Shown: positions 16,382-24,724 of the stretch, piece after piece
Layout of the letters: every line of letters begins with the position of its first letter
How positions within the stretch are numbered: position 1 is the first letter of the stretch
Notes under the pieces: model-generated
What the model saw: only the letters and a program-made list of their open reading frames with translations
Told to the model about the DNA's origin: nothing
Database searches by the model: none
Made by a program: the position numbers and the translations under genes
Source of the DNA: Phaeovulum sp.
GTDB lineage: Bacteria > Pseudomonadota > Alphaproteobacteria > Rhodobacterales > Rhodobacteraceae
Assembly: GCF_030684035.1 (NCBI RefSeq)
Contig: NZ_JAUXPI010000052.1
Span: forward strand, 1 to 47,907
Direction of reading: 5' to 3'
DNA length: 47,907 bases

Positions 16382-17593
16382 TCAGGCCTCCAGGGTCGGC
16401 AGGTTGCTGGCTTTGCGCAGTTGCGCGCGGATCCCGCGCCGGTAGGGTTCAAGGTTCGCTTCCGCCATCGCCGCAGCCGCCTGCGCCGAAGCGCGCATTT
16501 CGGGCAGCCGCGCAAGTGCCGCAAGGCAGGCCTGCGCCGCCTCGTCCTGCCCGGAAGTCTTGAGGTCAATGGTGAAGGGATAGTTGAGCGAGGTGAAAAG
16601 CCCCTGAAACTTCGGGCTGTAGCTGAGCGGCACGCAGGCGACGCCGCTTGAAACCGCGGCAATTGCAGCGTGCATGCGCGCGGCGATCACCAGATCCATC
16701 GCGGCGATGAAGGCCTTGGCTTCGCGCGCGTCGCGGAACTGGGGTGCGAGCCTGATCTTCGGGCTCGCCGCTGCCAGCGCGCGTGAAACCACAAGGTCGC
16801 TTTCCCGCCCCTCGGACCCGATCCGAAAGACATGTGGCACCAGCCAGAGCACCAGATCGGGCCGCACCGCGAATGCCGCGACCAGCGCATCGGTCAGCGC
16901 CCGGTAATCGAGCGACAGACCGAACTGGTTTTTGCCGCTGTAGCCGCCCGCGTAGAGCAAGCCCGAGACATTGATCGCCACATGCATCTTGCCCGGTTCC
17001 AGATGCGGAAAGGTCACCGGCCACTCCGGTAGCGGCGGTAGCGCAAAGGCGACATCGGTGGCAATCTCCAGCGCCTGCGCCCGCTTCGGCCGCATCAGCG
17101 CGCGGGCCCGGTCAGCCGAAGGCACGTCACGGGCGAACACCAGCGCCGAACGGCTCAACGCAGCCGCGGCGATCGCCCGCGCCCAGAAGGCGTTAAACGG
17201 ACCATAGGTCTGCGGGCTCAACACCAGACGGCGGCGCATCTGCGGCACAAGAAATTTCAGCCCGGCAACCTTGGCAAAGCGTTTGACGCCATAGATATCG
17301 GAAAAGCTGTCACCCTCGCCGATATCGAAAACCAGATCGCAGGCCGCCAGTTTTCGCCGCACCTGCGCGGCCCGGCGGAGCGCCGAAACCTCGACATATT
17401 CGTAGCCTGTGGCAGCCTCGGGCGAGGTAAGGCGGTGATCGCCGCGCGGCCCGAACAGGATGAAGCGAAGCCCCTGCCCCGGCAGCACCTCGCGCGCCGC
17501 ATCTTCGATCAGCCGCATGTTGGCATCGCTCAGCGCGCCTACACCAAGGTTTCCCGAAATGAAACTGTGCCACAAAAGCCCGATCGTCAGCAT
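16382..17593 (-). CDS. Polysaccharide pyruvyl transferase family protein
   Basis: The protein of about 403 residues belongs to the CsaB/WcaK-type polysaccharide pyruvyl transferase family, which adds ketal pyruvate from PEP to sugars of surface polymers. It opens with GLLWHSFISGNLGVGALSDAN, a typical family start, and includes an FDIGEGDSFSDIYG segment, a family-like AFARDVPS stretch and the C-terminal AARMHAAIAAVSSGVACVPL motif conserved in the family. The start ATG has only a weak ribosome binding site. It lies directly before the WecG-type gene. A 251-base gap separates it from the upstream GT2 gene, so it may need a second promoter. Confidence 0.87.
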   Translation of the reverse strand: MLTIGLLWHSFISGNLGVGALSDANMRLIEDAAREVLPGQGLRFILFGPRGDHRLTSPEAATGYEYVEVSALRRAAQVRRKLAACDLVFDIGEGDSFSDIYGVKRFAKVAGLKFLVPQMRRRLVLSPQTYGPFNAFWARAIAAAALSRSALVFARDVPSADRARALMRPKRAQALEIATDVAFALPPLPEWPVTFPHLEPGKMHVAINVSGLLYAGGYSGKNQFGLSLDYRALTDALVAAFAVRPDLVLWLVPHVFRIGSEGRESDLVVSRALAAASPKIRLAPQFRDAREAKAFIAAMDLVIAARMHAAIAAVSSGVACVPLSYSPKFQGLFTSLNYPFTIDLKTSGQDEAAQACLAALARLPEMRASAQAAAAMAEANLEPYRRGIRAQLRKASNLPTLEA

Positions 17594-17679
17594 TTCGCCC
17601 AAACCAATTCGCCAGACCCCCATACCGCCGTGGCAGGTGGGGAACAATCTCCGCCTGCCCCGCTTGCCGCGACCTCTGA

Positions 17680-17833
17680 AGCCAGATTGCCGAACCGGGC
17701 GCATCCGGGCAAGCGCAGCAGCGACAGCATCACCAGCTACTGGCAATCGGTGCTCACCCCCGGCGAGATTGCCTTTTGCAATGCCGAGACCGCGGCGCTT
17801 CATGCCGAAATCCGGGCGCTGCTGCACACCTGA
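17680..17833 (+). pseudogene. Possible tail remnant of a sulfotransferase-like gene
   Basis: In the plus-strand frame ending at the TGA at 17831-17833, the last about 45 codons read like a genuine C-terminus: SSDSITSYWQSVLTPGEIA and then an amphipathic helix ending in LLHT. The pattern of a Ser-rich stretch, SYW, then LTPGEIA resembles the end of sulfotransferase-family proteins. Upstream in this frame there is no recognisable N-terminal part and no start site. It lies in the 251-base gap of an otherwise minus-strand operon. I read it as a relic left by gene loss or rearrangement; a chance frame is possible. Confidence 0.35.
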
Positions 17834-17844
17834 GCGCCCGGCCT

Positions 17845-18753
17845 TCAATCCTTGACCCCCCAGCGACGCTTTTTCAGCCACAAGAGCGCGCGCATTGCCG
17901 CCCAACGCGGGCCGCCCCGGCGAAAATGCTTGTTGATGAATACCTTGAGGCTTTCCGCTTTCAACCGCGCGACATCGGGAGAGGCCTTGCCCGCGCCGCC
18001 CCAACCAAATTCGTGAATCACCGGCGTCACGCCCAGTTGCGCCACCCCCCAGCCGCTTTTTCTGGCCTCGATGCAAAGATCCTCGTCTTCGCCGTAAAGA
18101 AACATCGCCGGGTCGAAACCGCCCCCGAGATCAGCCCGCACCGCCTCGCGCAAGATAAGCGCCGCACCGCAGACCCAATCGACCTCGCGGCTTTGCGGCA
18201 GCGGGAAATCGCCGCCCGCATGGGTCTGCAGGAAGCTCCGCGCCATGGGCAACCGACGCAGGCCCGCCCGGAGCCAGCCAAGCCGCTGCGAAACCGCGAC
18301 CGCGCGCGCCAGTCGCGGCACAGCAAGGACCTGAAGCACCCATTTGAGCGGCCCGGTAAAGGCATAGGCCGCAGTCTGCGGGCGCAGGTCCGGGAACACC
18401 AGCGGCAAACCCGCAACGCCGATTTCCGGCTGGGTCTCCAGAATGTCCAGCGCTTCGTCAAGGCTGTCGCCCTGCAGCCGGGCATCAGGGTTGTGCAGAT
18501 AGTAATAGCGCGCCGGTGCCGCCTGCATGCCCAGATTGTTGCCCCGCCCAAACCCGAGGTTCTCGGGGCTGCGCAGCAACCGCACCTCGGGAAACTCGGC
18601 AAGGATGATCGCTGCGGTGTCATCCTGCGAGGCGTTGTCCACCACCACCAGCTGCGCGCCGTACCGCTGCGGCCGGTGCCACCGCAGGCTTTCCAGACAG
18701 TCCCGCACCAGGCCCGCGGAATTGTAGGTGACGATGATGATGGTCAGGTCCAA
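17845..18753 (-). CDS. GT2-family glycosyltransferase
   Basis: The 302-residue protein is a GT-A fold family 2 glycosyltransferase of the rhamnosyltransferase-like type. It has the N-terminal TIIIVTYNSAG nucleotide-binding strand, VVVDNASQDDT, NLGFGRGNN, the metal-binding-type HNPDARLQ, a WVCGAALILRE acceptor region and FLYGEDEDLC with the catalytic-base-type acidic pair. It would transfer a sugar to the growing lipid-linked repeat unit in the cytoplasm. Its start overlaps the end of the polymerase gene by 10 bases, indicating coupled expression. Confidence 0.93.
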   Translation of the reverse strand: MDLTIIIVTYNSAGLVRDCLESLRWHRPQRYGAQLVVVDNASQDDTAAIILAEFPEVRLLRSPENLGFGRGNNLGMQAAPARYYYLHNPDARLQGDSLDEALDILETQPEIGVAGLPLVFPDLRPQTAAYAFTGPLKWVLQVLAVPRLARAVAVSQRLGWLRAGLRRLPMARSFLQTHAGGDFPLPQSREVDWVCGAALILREAVRADLGGGFDPAMFLYGEDEDLCIEARKSGWGVAQLGVTPVIHEFGWGGAGKASPDVARLKAESLKVFINKHFRRGGPRWAAMRALLWLKKRRWGVKD

Positions 18754-20147
18754 GGCGCACCCTGCTCAGCAGGATCGCGGGCGGTGGATCCGCGGGCAAT
18801 GGGCGCGACGCTGGCAGCACGCAAATTTGCTCGATCCTGACCTATAATGCCCACATGCTTCGCCGTATGAAAAACCAGCCAAGCTTGGATGATGTAATGC
18901 AGAGGATGAAGTGTAAAGATCGACAAGATCACCATAAAGGCGTTTCCCGCTGCAACTGAAAGCGTCAGCCCGGCAAACAGGCCGAGTGTTTTTTCCCGTG
19001 CCAGACGCTCGCGCGCGCGGCGCGAGAGAAGCAGCGCGATTGGCGGCAGCAGCACCGCCATTTGCAGCGACACAAACAAGGTTGCCCCGGGGTAGCCAGA
19101 GGCGAGCAAGACGCTCAGATACCAATTATCAATCGTCGCAAGATTGGCGTCCCACAAGCGCATCGAACCTTCGCCGTATCGCATCGCCTCGGCGAGGGAG
19201 TGTATCGCGCCTGATCCTTGGCCAAAGCCGAGCCATGGGGCACTTTCGATTGCCAGGATGCCGTTGTGAATCTGCGCCGCGCGCACATAATCTTCAAACA
19301 CTCCGCGCCCGGTTCGCTCTTCGACGAATGCAACGACAGCGGTCATGGCCAGAGGGAAAAGCGGCCATAGCAGGTGCCCGAAATTGATGCTGCGCCCGGA
19401 TCGAACAAACCACAGCCCCCTGAAAATGAAGTAGAATGCCAATTCTGACGCCATCAGAACACCAGTGGTGCGTGAGCCGGTCATAGCACCACAGATGATC
19501 AGCGCTGCGGCAACCATGAGCGCAGCACGTCGCCGCATGAACCTTGCATCCAGAAACAGGAAGATCGGAAGCAACAATGTTACAAAGTTGCCAAGCGTCA
19601 GCGGGTGTTCGAAGGTACCCTTGGTACGAAGCACCCCGAGCCTCTGGATCGCCGCATTAGCCGTTGCAACATCAGCTGAATCCGGGGCCAAGGCGGTAAA
19701 TGGATTGGTGCCCGTGGCAATTTCAAATGCCACGACGGCAAGCATCCAGAAAGCGCTCATGCGGAATATCCGCAGAGCTTCCGTTTCCATGTCTTGGCGC
19801 AGAAAGCTGCCATAAAAGAGGATGAAAACGAAAGCATTGCTGATGAGTTCATTGACAAAGATGTATTTTGCTACTGCCACGCCGGAGAAGACTGCCGCGA
19901 GTGCGCGCCAGAAAAAGAAGAGCACAAGCAGCGTCAATATCAAAGGCCGCTGCGCTGCGAGGCTTTCGAGCGCAGGACCAACGACGCCACGAAGAATTCC
20001 GAGCCCCACGAGCAAAAGCAACAGCGCCAGCAGTGCGCGCTCGACGTTGATCTGCACGTTGGCCGCAATTTCTGGCCCGATGTAGAACGGAATACATAGC
20101 AGCGCAAAAAGATAGAAACGGACGAGACTCACGCGCCTGCTCCCCAT
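18744..20147 (-). CDS. O-antigen ligase/polymerase (Wzy-like) membrane protein
   Basis: The 467-residue protein has about ten to twelve hydrophobic segments, beginning at residues 8-28, and a large periplasmic loop between about residues 275 and 325 containing the GFGQGSGAIHS region. This is the organisation of the Wzy_C/O-antigen ligase family, which joins undecaprenyl-linked repeat units in the periplasm. Conservation is low in the family, so polymerase versus ligase cannot be settled. It overlaps the upstream F420-type gene by 19 bases and the downstream GT2 gene by 10. Its base composition is visibly less GC-rich than its neighbours, common for polymerase genes. Confidence 0.85.
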   Translation of the reverse strand: MGSRRVSLVRFYLFALLCIPFYIGPEIAANVQINVERALLALLLLLVGLGILRGVVGPALESLAAQRPLILTLLVLFFFWRALAAVFSGVAVAKYIFVNELISNAFVFILFYGSFLRQDMETEALRIFRMSAFWMLAVVAFEIATGTNPFTALAPDSADVATANAAIQRLGVLRTKGTFEHPLTLGNFVTLLLPIFLFLDARFMRRRAALMVAAALIICGAMTGSRTTGVLMASELAFYFIFRGLWFVRSGRSINFGHLLWPLFPLAMTAVVAFVEERTGRGVFEDYVRAAQIHNGILAIESAPWLGFGQGSGAIHSLAEAMRYGEGSMRLWDANLATIDNWYLSVLLASGYPGATLFVSLQMAVLLPPIALLLSRRARERLAREKTLGLFAGLTLSVAAGNAFMVILSIFTLHPLHYIIQAWLVFHTAKHVGIIGQDRANLRAASVAPIARGSTARDPAEQGAPWT

Positions 20148-21376
20148 CCGCGCAAGCGCTGCGCAAGAAGCCTGCGCAGGGTCGCGGCATAGCCCCAGAG
20201 GCGGCCTTTCAGCGGCAGGTCACGCTGGTATCCTGCAAGTGCTGCGGCGTTGTAGCGGGGCAGCGCGTGGCCCATGGTGCGAAACGCCAGTACCCGCATG
20301 GCAAGCTGGCGGCGGCGGTCGATCTGGCCGGGCTGCATGCGGTCGATCTCGCGGATATCAAGCGGCGAGGCCTGCAAGACCCCGGCGGCAACGGCCTCGG
20401 TGTAAAGCGCCTGCCCCGCCGCGGTGCGCGTCAGCAACAGGCTGCGGCCCTCCGCTTCGGCAAACAGCGGATAGCCGTTCGCATCGCCATACCAGGCATC
20501 GGCGGCGACCAGATCGGCGGCCTCGCCAATGCCATCGGGGCAGACCTTGCACAAGCTATGCAGATGGCGGCGCAGCACCCTGCCCCAGCTTTCGGCATAG
20601 CTGCATGTGCGGGTGCTGCCGTCGGCCAGTTCGGCGCGGGTTTCGCCGGGCCAGCCATTGCCGCGGTGGCGAAAGCGCAGCACATCTTCCGGCTCTCCTG
20701 CCTTCATTTCGCGCAGCAGGGCGCGGTTTCCCGCGTCGCTTGGCGTACCGGCGCAGAAGAACGAAAGCAGCAGCGGCACATCGAGCACATCGCCCGCCGC
20801 AAGCGCGCGGCGCAGGGTGGCGATGTCGCAGGGGCGGGCAATCACCGCGTGTGGCCCGGGATTTTCGCGTAGCCGGGCGAGTGCCGCCAGCGGCGCGGCC
20901 GGGGCATATTTCGACCCTGCCGCTGCAAGAATGGTGCCCGGATCCGAACTGCTCGCGGACCGGGTGCCGATCGGGTAGCCCGGATCATAGCTGGTAACGA
21001 GGACGCTTTTTACCCTGCCGCTCTCGATCAGCCAACGCGCAAGCGCCGTCAGCACCCCGCCGGATGCGCCTGCATGCCGGGTTGCGGGGTCGGTGGCCCA
21101 GGCAGTCGCGACGCTGAAAGACCGGCCCCATAGCCGGTCATCGACGGCCCCGGCGGGGCAAGGATCGGTCAGCGGCGCGGGCACAACCATGTCTCCCGCC
21201 AGCCCCGGGCAGGCGGCGCGCACCCGCGCCTCGGCTTGCGGACCCAGCGCAAATGCTTCGGGTCCGGGTTCAAGAAACCCTGCCCGCGAAAGCCCCATGC
21301 CGCCGCCGCCGAGCGAGGCGCAATAGCCGCAGCCAATGCACAGACCGCTTTGGCAGATGGTTCGGGCGACGGACAT
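20129..21376 (-). CDS. Coenzyme F420 hydrogenase/dehydrogenase beta-subunit family protein
   Basis: The 415-residue protein matches the FrhB-type family found in polysaccharide clusters. An N-terminal CxxCxxC iron-sulfur motif (CIGCGYC, Cys15-Cys21) is followed by the FrhB N-domain (about 85-160, with HAGASGGVLTALARWLIESG) and the C-domain with an IARPCDIATLRRA segment, FFCAGTPS and a second Cys pair (CKVC). It would be a cytoplasmic Fe-S/flavin redox enzyme. The organism is not expected to make F420, so the electron carrier is probably different, and the substrate may be a sugar or lipid intermediate. An AAGGAAG site precedes the ATG. It follows a 33-codon ORF and overlaps the polymerase gene. 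Confidence 0.88.
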   Translation of the reverse strand: MSVARTICQSGLCIGCGYCASLGGGGMGLSRAGFLEPGPEAFALGPQAEARVRAACPGLAGDMVVPAPLTDPCPAGAVDDRLWGRSFSVATAWATDPATRHAGASGGVLTALARWLIESGRVKSVLVTSYDPGYPIGTRSASSSDPGTILAAAGSKYAPAAPLAALARLRENPGPHAVIARPCDIATLRRALAAGDVLDVPLLLSFFCAGTPSDAGNRALLREMKAGEPEDVLRFRHRGNGWPGETRAELADGSTRTCSYAESWGRVLRRHLHSLCKVCPDGIGEAADLVAADAWYGDANGYPLFAEAEGRSLLLTRTAAGQALYTEAVAAGVLQASPLDIREIDRMQPGQIDRRRQLAMRVLAFRTMGHALPRYNAAALAGYQRDLPLKGRLWGYAATLRRLLAQRLRGWGAGA

Positions 21377-21421
21377 GCGGGCTTCCTTCTACGGGCCGGA
21401 AATGGGTGCTGCCTTGATCAT

Positions 21422-21523
21422 TCAGACGATCGGCGTTCCGGGAAGCGACGCGGGGTCATAAAACCAGTCCGGGCGCAGCAGAAGTTTGAAAAGCCGCGCG
21501 AAAATCCTGAGGGTCCTGTTCAT
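21422..21523 (-). CDS. Small 33-residue ORF coupled to the flippase gene
   Basis: The ATG overlaps the flippase stop codon as ATGA, and the frame encodes 33 residues: a basic amphipathic helix (RTLRIFARLFKLLLRP) followed by DWFYDPASLPGTPIV. It ends 45 bases before the F420-type gene. It is too short for a family assignment. The overlap, the membrane-surface type helix and the aromatic motif WFYDP suggest a real short peptide rather than chance, but it could also be the relic of a longer gene. Confidence 0.45.
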   Translation of the reverse strand: MNRTLRIFARLFKLLLRPDWFYDPASLPGTPIV

Positions 21524-22755
21524 GTTCGTGCCCACCCGAGCTGGCGTTTCAACAAAAGCAGAAGCCCCGACGCGCTTGCCAACGCGCCAAGCAGGGCGGC
21601 CAGTATCATGCCGCGCGCGCTGAACTGCGTTGCCAATACCGGCGCGAGCGCCGCGAATGCAGCGAGGCCTGCCAGGTTGATCATCGCGCGCTGTCTTTGC
21701 AGCCCCAGCGACGTCGCCATGATCCCCAGCGACGATGCCACATAGCGCGCGCCGACGAGCGTCCCAAAAAGCCACATGTACCCGCGAACCGGCGCATAAG
21801 CCTCGGTGTAGACCAGATCGACGATGGCGGGGCCGAGGCCCGCCAGCAGTACGAATGCCGCCAGCCCGATGCCCGCTTGCACGGCAAAGAACCGCAGCGC
21901 GGTTGGGTGCCACTGCGCCGGTGTCGCGGCAAGGCGCGACAGCCTTGGCAGCATCACGTTGTTGAAAGGCTGCGCGGCCAACCCGGCCCCCAGCGCGATC
22001 TTCTGACCCGCCTGATACAAACCCACGATGAGCGGCGGGGCCACCGCCGCAAGAACGGCCACGTCCAGAAAGCCGAAACCGCGCTGCGTGAACGCATCAA
22101 GCAGATAGGCCAGTCCGGCGCGCAGTTCGGCACCGACCGATGCCAACGAAAAACGCTCGGGCACCAATGCAAACTGCCGCCGCCAACTGAGTAGCGTCAA
22201 TGCCGCATAGGCGGCCCCGATCGCGGCAATCACCAGCGCAAAAGCCAGCGGCGTTGCCGACATCGCATAAAGCCCCAGCGCCAACAGCGCGCCCGACGCA
22301 TTCGCAGCAAACTGGTTCGCGGCATCGCGTCCGTGGTGGCCGCGCGCCCGGAGCATCGCGGCGAACACATTGCCGAAGGAGAGAAGCACGATCCCCGCCC
22401 AGATCGCCGCCAGCACGCAAGGATCAAGCCCGATTGCCCAGGCGGCGGTGAACAAGGTCGGCGTCAACACCGAAAGGAGCACAACCTTGGCATGCATTAC
22501 CCGCAGCGGAAGCCCGCCACAGTGCGTTGCCAGTGCATCTGTTTCGCGCAGCAGGCGGGGCGGGTAACCAAAATCGAAGACCAACCCGGCAAGAGATGCA
22601 AGCGCATAGACCAGCGCGAAAATTCCGAACTCCTCCGGGCCGAGGCTGCGCGCAATGAGAATGAAGATGACGATAGTGCCTAGAACACTCGACAGAATTC
22701 CAAACCAGCTCTGCACCAGGTGAATAGTCACTTGGCGGGTTTGGTGGTTGTTCAT
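21520..22755 (-). CDS. Oligosaccharide flippase (Wzx/MATE-like)
   Basis: The 411-residue protein has about twelve hydrophobic segments spread evenly, with the N-terminal VQSWFGILSSVLGTIVIFILIARSLGPEEFG region typical of polysaccharide biosynthesis flippases (RfbX/Wzx). It would move undecaprenyl-linked repeat units from the cytoplasmic to the periplasmic face, where the Wzy-like protein polymerises them. It is the first gene of the minus-strand polysaccharide operon. The 188 bases upstream to the spike-module terminator should hold the operon promoter; I see no confident promoter boxes there. Confidence 0.9.
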   Translation of the reverse strand: MNNHQTRQVTIHLVQSWFGILSSVLGTIVIFILIARSLGPEEFGIFALVYALASLAGLVFDFGYPPRLLRETDALATHCGGLPLRVMHAKVVLLSVLTPTLFTAAWAIGLDPCVLAAIWAGIVLLSFGNVFAAMLRARGHHGRDAANQFAANASGALLALGLYAMSATPLAFALVIAAIGAAYAALTLLSWRRQFALVPERFSLASVGAELRAGLAYLLDAFTQRGFGFLDVAVLAAVAPPLIVGLYQAGQKIALGAGLAAQPFNNVMLPRLSRLAATPAQWHPTALRFFAVQAGIGLAAFVLLAGLGPAIVDLVYTEAYAPVRGYMWLFGTLVGARYVASSLGIMATSLGLQRQRAMINLAGLAAFAALAPVLATQFSARGMILAALLGALASASGLLLLLKRQLGWART

Positions 22756-22943
22756 CTAGGCCCGTTTCCCGGAATTGCGCCTGCGGACCGATCCGCCAAA
22801 TTCACCGGAACAGTAGCGCATGCGCCGCTTTCAGGCAACCGCTGGCACAAGGCCCGGTTGTATTCCATTTTTCCGGATCGCCGAGGGATCGGGGCTGCTC
22901 GCCAGCGCCGAGCGCCCGTATGACGGTTACAAAAACACAAACC

Positions 22944-22969
22944 AAAAAGGGGCACCGTGAGGGTGCCCC
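22944..22969 (-). terminator. Strong intrinsic terminator of the spike module
   Basis: On the minus strand the stem GGGGCACC/GGTGCCCC (22969-22962 with 22956-22949) has a 5-base loop and is followed by five T residues. It lies 37 bases after the stop codon of the 126-residue gene and separates the spike module from the polysaccharide operon downstream. Confidence 0.9.
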
Positions 22970-23006
22970 CAATCGGGATTGGGCATTTGGTCAGGCTACG
23001 TCGGCT

Positions 23007-23387
23007 TCAATCGCCAAGGTCGAGTGGGGCCAAACCCATGGCCGCAAGCGCTTGGGCGGGGGCCATACCGGTGAGCACCCAGATTGCTGTCGGTTCGACA
23101 GCCACCTGACCGCCCGGTGTGGGTTCGGACCAGAAAACCAGCCGCTCCTGTGCCGCCATCGCCGCGGCAAGGTCGCAACCCCAGGCAGGCTCGGTCAGGG
23201 TGCCCGCGGCCAGTTCCAGCCACAGCGGATCAGCCTCTTGCGCCGCGCAGGCAAAGCGCGCGCCATTCGCGCTTTGCCAGATCGCGCTTGCGAAAGTGCG
23301 ATCATCATCAACGCCGCTGCCAATGCAACGCATCAACTGATTGGCCTCTACAATCAGGGCCTCGGGGCAGGCGATCGTGATCCTCAT
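23007..23387 (-). CDS. Hypothetical protein of the head-spike module
   Basis: The 126-residue protein starts at an ATG overlapping the stop of the upstream fibre-like gene (ATGA). It has a strand-helix start (MRITIACPEALIVEANQLMRCIG), a DDDRTFASAIWQ segment, a PAWGCDLAAAMAAQERLVFW segment and an Ala/Pro-rich tail. No signal peptide or membrane segment is seen. I do not recognise a defined family. Translational coupling to two head-spike-like genes and the terminator directly behind it make a structural or accessory phage/GTA role likely. Confidence 0.7.
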   Translation of the reverse strand: MRITIACPEALIVEANQLMRCIGSGVDDDRTFASAIWQSANGARFACAAQEADPLWLELAAGTLTEPAWGCDLAAAMAAQERLVFWSEPTPGGQVAVEPTAIWVLTGMAPAQALAAMGLAPLDLGD

Positions 23388-24181
23388 AGCGTCACCCCTG
23401 CCCTTCTTGCCAGATAGCCTTCGACACTGGCTATTTCTGCGGCACTTGACGCCACCCCGCGAACGCAAAGCCCGTAGTGGTTGCCCAGGAAAGGCCGCGC
23501 GCCAACCACCTGCTTGCCGATATAGATCGGGGCGTTGGCGAAGGTGCCGGTGCCTTGGGTTGCGCCGGTCTGTCGGCTGTAGCCGTTCGCGCGAAGCGTC
23601 AGCGATGGCGCGCCAATGTCGATCAGAGTGGTGACAACGCCCGTATGCGGCGTGGCATGGCTTGGTTCGTTGTCGCCGATGAACGCGGCAACCGTGCCGC
23701 GCGAGCCGACCTTGTACTGCGATGCATCGATGTGGCTGCGCAGCGCCATGCCGCCATCTTCGCCAGGCCCCAGCCCCGCCAGGGCCGCAATCGTTCCTTC
23801 CGTCAGCCCGAGCTTACGCACCGCCGAAAAGACGCTCAGCTTGTTGGTTCCGCTGAAGTCGATCGCGGCGCTTGCGAGGCCATCGTCAACCCCGTCAAAC
23901 TCCAGCCAGTGCAGTCCACCGCCGGTGCGGTATATCGGTCGCGCCGAAGCGACCGGCTGACTGGCGTGGTTGCCATTGCCGGACTTGTCGCGCATCAGCG
24001 CCACCGGCTGGCCTGCCGCAGTCACCGGCACCGTGCCTGCAACGTCCTGAAACAGCGTGGACAGGTCTGCGGGATCATACCACGCGCCCGGCTCACCGCT
24101 GGCGAACAGCTTGCCCGGATGCCACCCCCGCTGCGGCCTGTGCGGTGCCGAGGTAAAGGAAAAGTCGCAGGTGAACTTCAT
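23384..24181 (-). CDS. Head-spike fibre-like protein with concanavalin-A-like (LamG) domain
   Basis: The 265-residue protein starts at an ATG overlapping the previous stop (ATGA). After a Trp-containing N-terminus the motif GAWYDPADLSTLFQD, then MRDKSGNGNHASQ, LEFDGVDDGLAS and a beta-rich C-terminal half ending with AAEIASVEGYLARRAG indicate a LamG/concanavalin-A-like carbohydrate-binding domain as found in phage tail or spike fibres. Coupling to a spike-base-type gene matches the order of the R. capsulatus GTA head spike genes (rcc01079, rcc01080; ghsA, ghsB), whose products bind the capsule. Identity with GhsB is inferred from domain type and context. Confidence 0.72.
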   Translation of the reverse strand: MKFTCDFSFTSAPHRPQRGWHPGKLFASGEPGAWYDPADLSTLFQDVAGTVPVTAAGQPVALMRDKSGNGNHASQPVASARPIYRTGGGLHWLEFDGVDDGLASAAIDFSGTNKLSVFSAVRKLGLTEGTIAALAGLGPGEDGGMALRSHIDASQYKVGSRGTVAAFIGDNEPSHATPHTGVVTTLIDIGAPSLTLRANGYSRQTGATQGTGTFANAPIYIGKQVVGARPFLGNHYGLCVRGVASSAAEIASVEGYLARRAGVTL

Positions 24182-24441
24182 GCAAGCACCAGCGCATGAA
24201 TGCCCGTTGCGGTGGTACCGGTGGCCCTGACGCGGCTCACGCCGACCGCCAGCACTGAAAAATCCGCAACCTTGACGGTTCGGGTCTGCCCGGCGACGGT
24301 GACGATCACCAGGTTGCCGCCGGTCTCGACATACATTGCCGGGGCGACCATTGGCAAATCCACGCTGTCGCTTGGGGTAACCGGCAGAATGTCGGTGGCG
24401 GGTCCGCCCAGCGAAAGTGCACGGTTTTTGAACGGGTTCAC
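24178..24441 (-). CDS. Spike base protein, RCAP_rcc01079-like (GhsA-like)
   Basis: The 87-residue protein begins with a GTG that has AGGAG at 7-base spacing. The opening NPFKNRALSLGGPATDILPVTPSDS-type pattern, LYVETGG-like YVETGGNLVIVTV, the ADFSVLAVGVSRV strand and the TGTTATGIHAL ending match, from memory, the small spike-base family named after R. capsulatus rcc01079, the GTA head-spike base. The fold should be an all-beta trimeric base on which the fibre sits. It is the first gene of a three-gene ATGA-coupled unit. No other capsid or tail genes are in the window, as expected because GTA spike genes lie apart from the main GTA cluster. Confidence 0.75.
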   Translation of the reverse strand: MNPFKNRALSLGGPATDILPVTPSDSVDLPMVAPAMYVETGGNLVIVTVAGQTRTVKVADFSVLAVGVSRVRATGTTATGIHALVLA

Positions 24442-24724
24442 GATGATGCTCCTGAAAGTTGAGGCGCGGCGATGCACGAGGGTGCAAACGCAGGGCTCGC
24501 GGGTGAAAACGACCCCGACCTTCCCAGCAATCCGCGCCAAAATTGCTATGCGGGCGCGCGCTGCCAGCGCCCGCAACGTCAGGATTTCAGCAATAACCCG
24601 GTGTCTTGGCCTTGCAGGAAGGGCGGAACAGGCCCGGTCAGGGTCGCCGCGCTGCTTCACCCTTTTGCCGCCTCCCTGCCAAGCGCCGCTTGCCGCCGCG
24701 TCGGCGAACCGCTAGATTTGCCCG

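Noticed and set aside
24442-24724. Molybdenum cofactor riboswitch upstream of moaA
   Set aside because: I could not identify the conserved core elements in this 283-base region, and the gene start is close to the edge of GC-rich sequence without clear paired helices.
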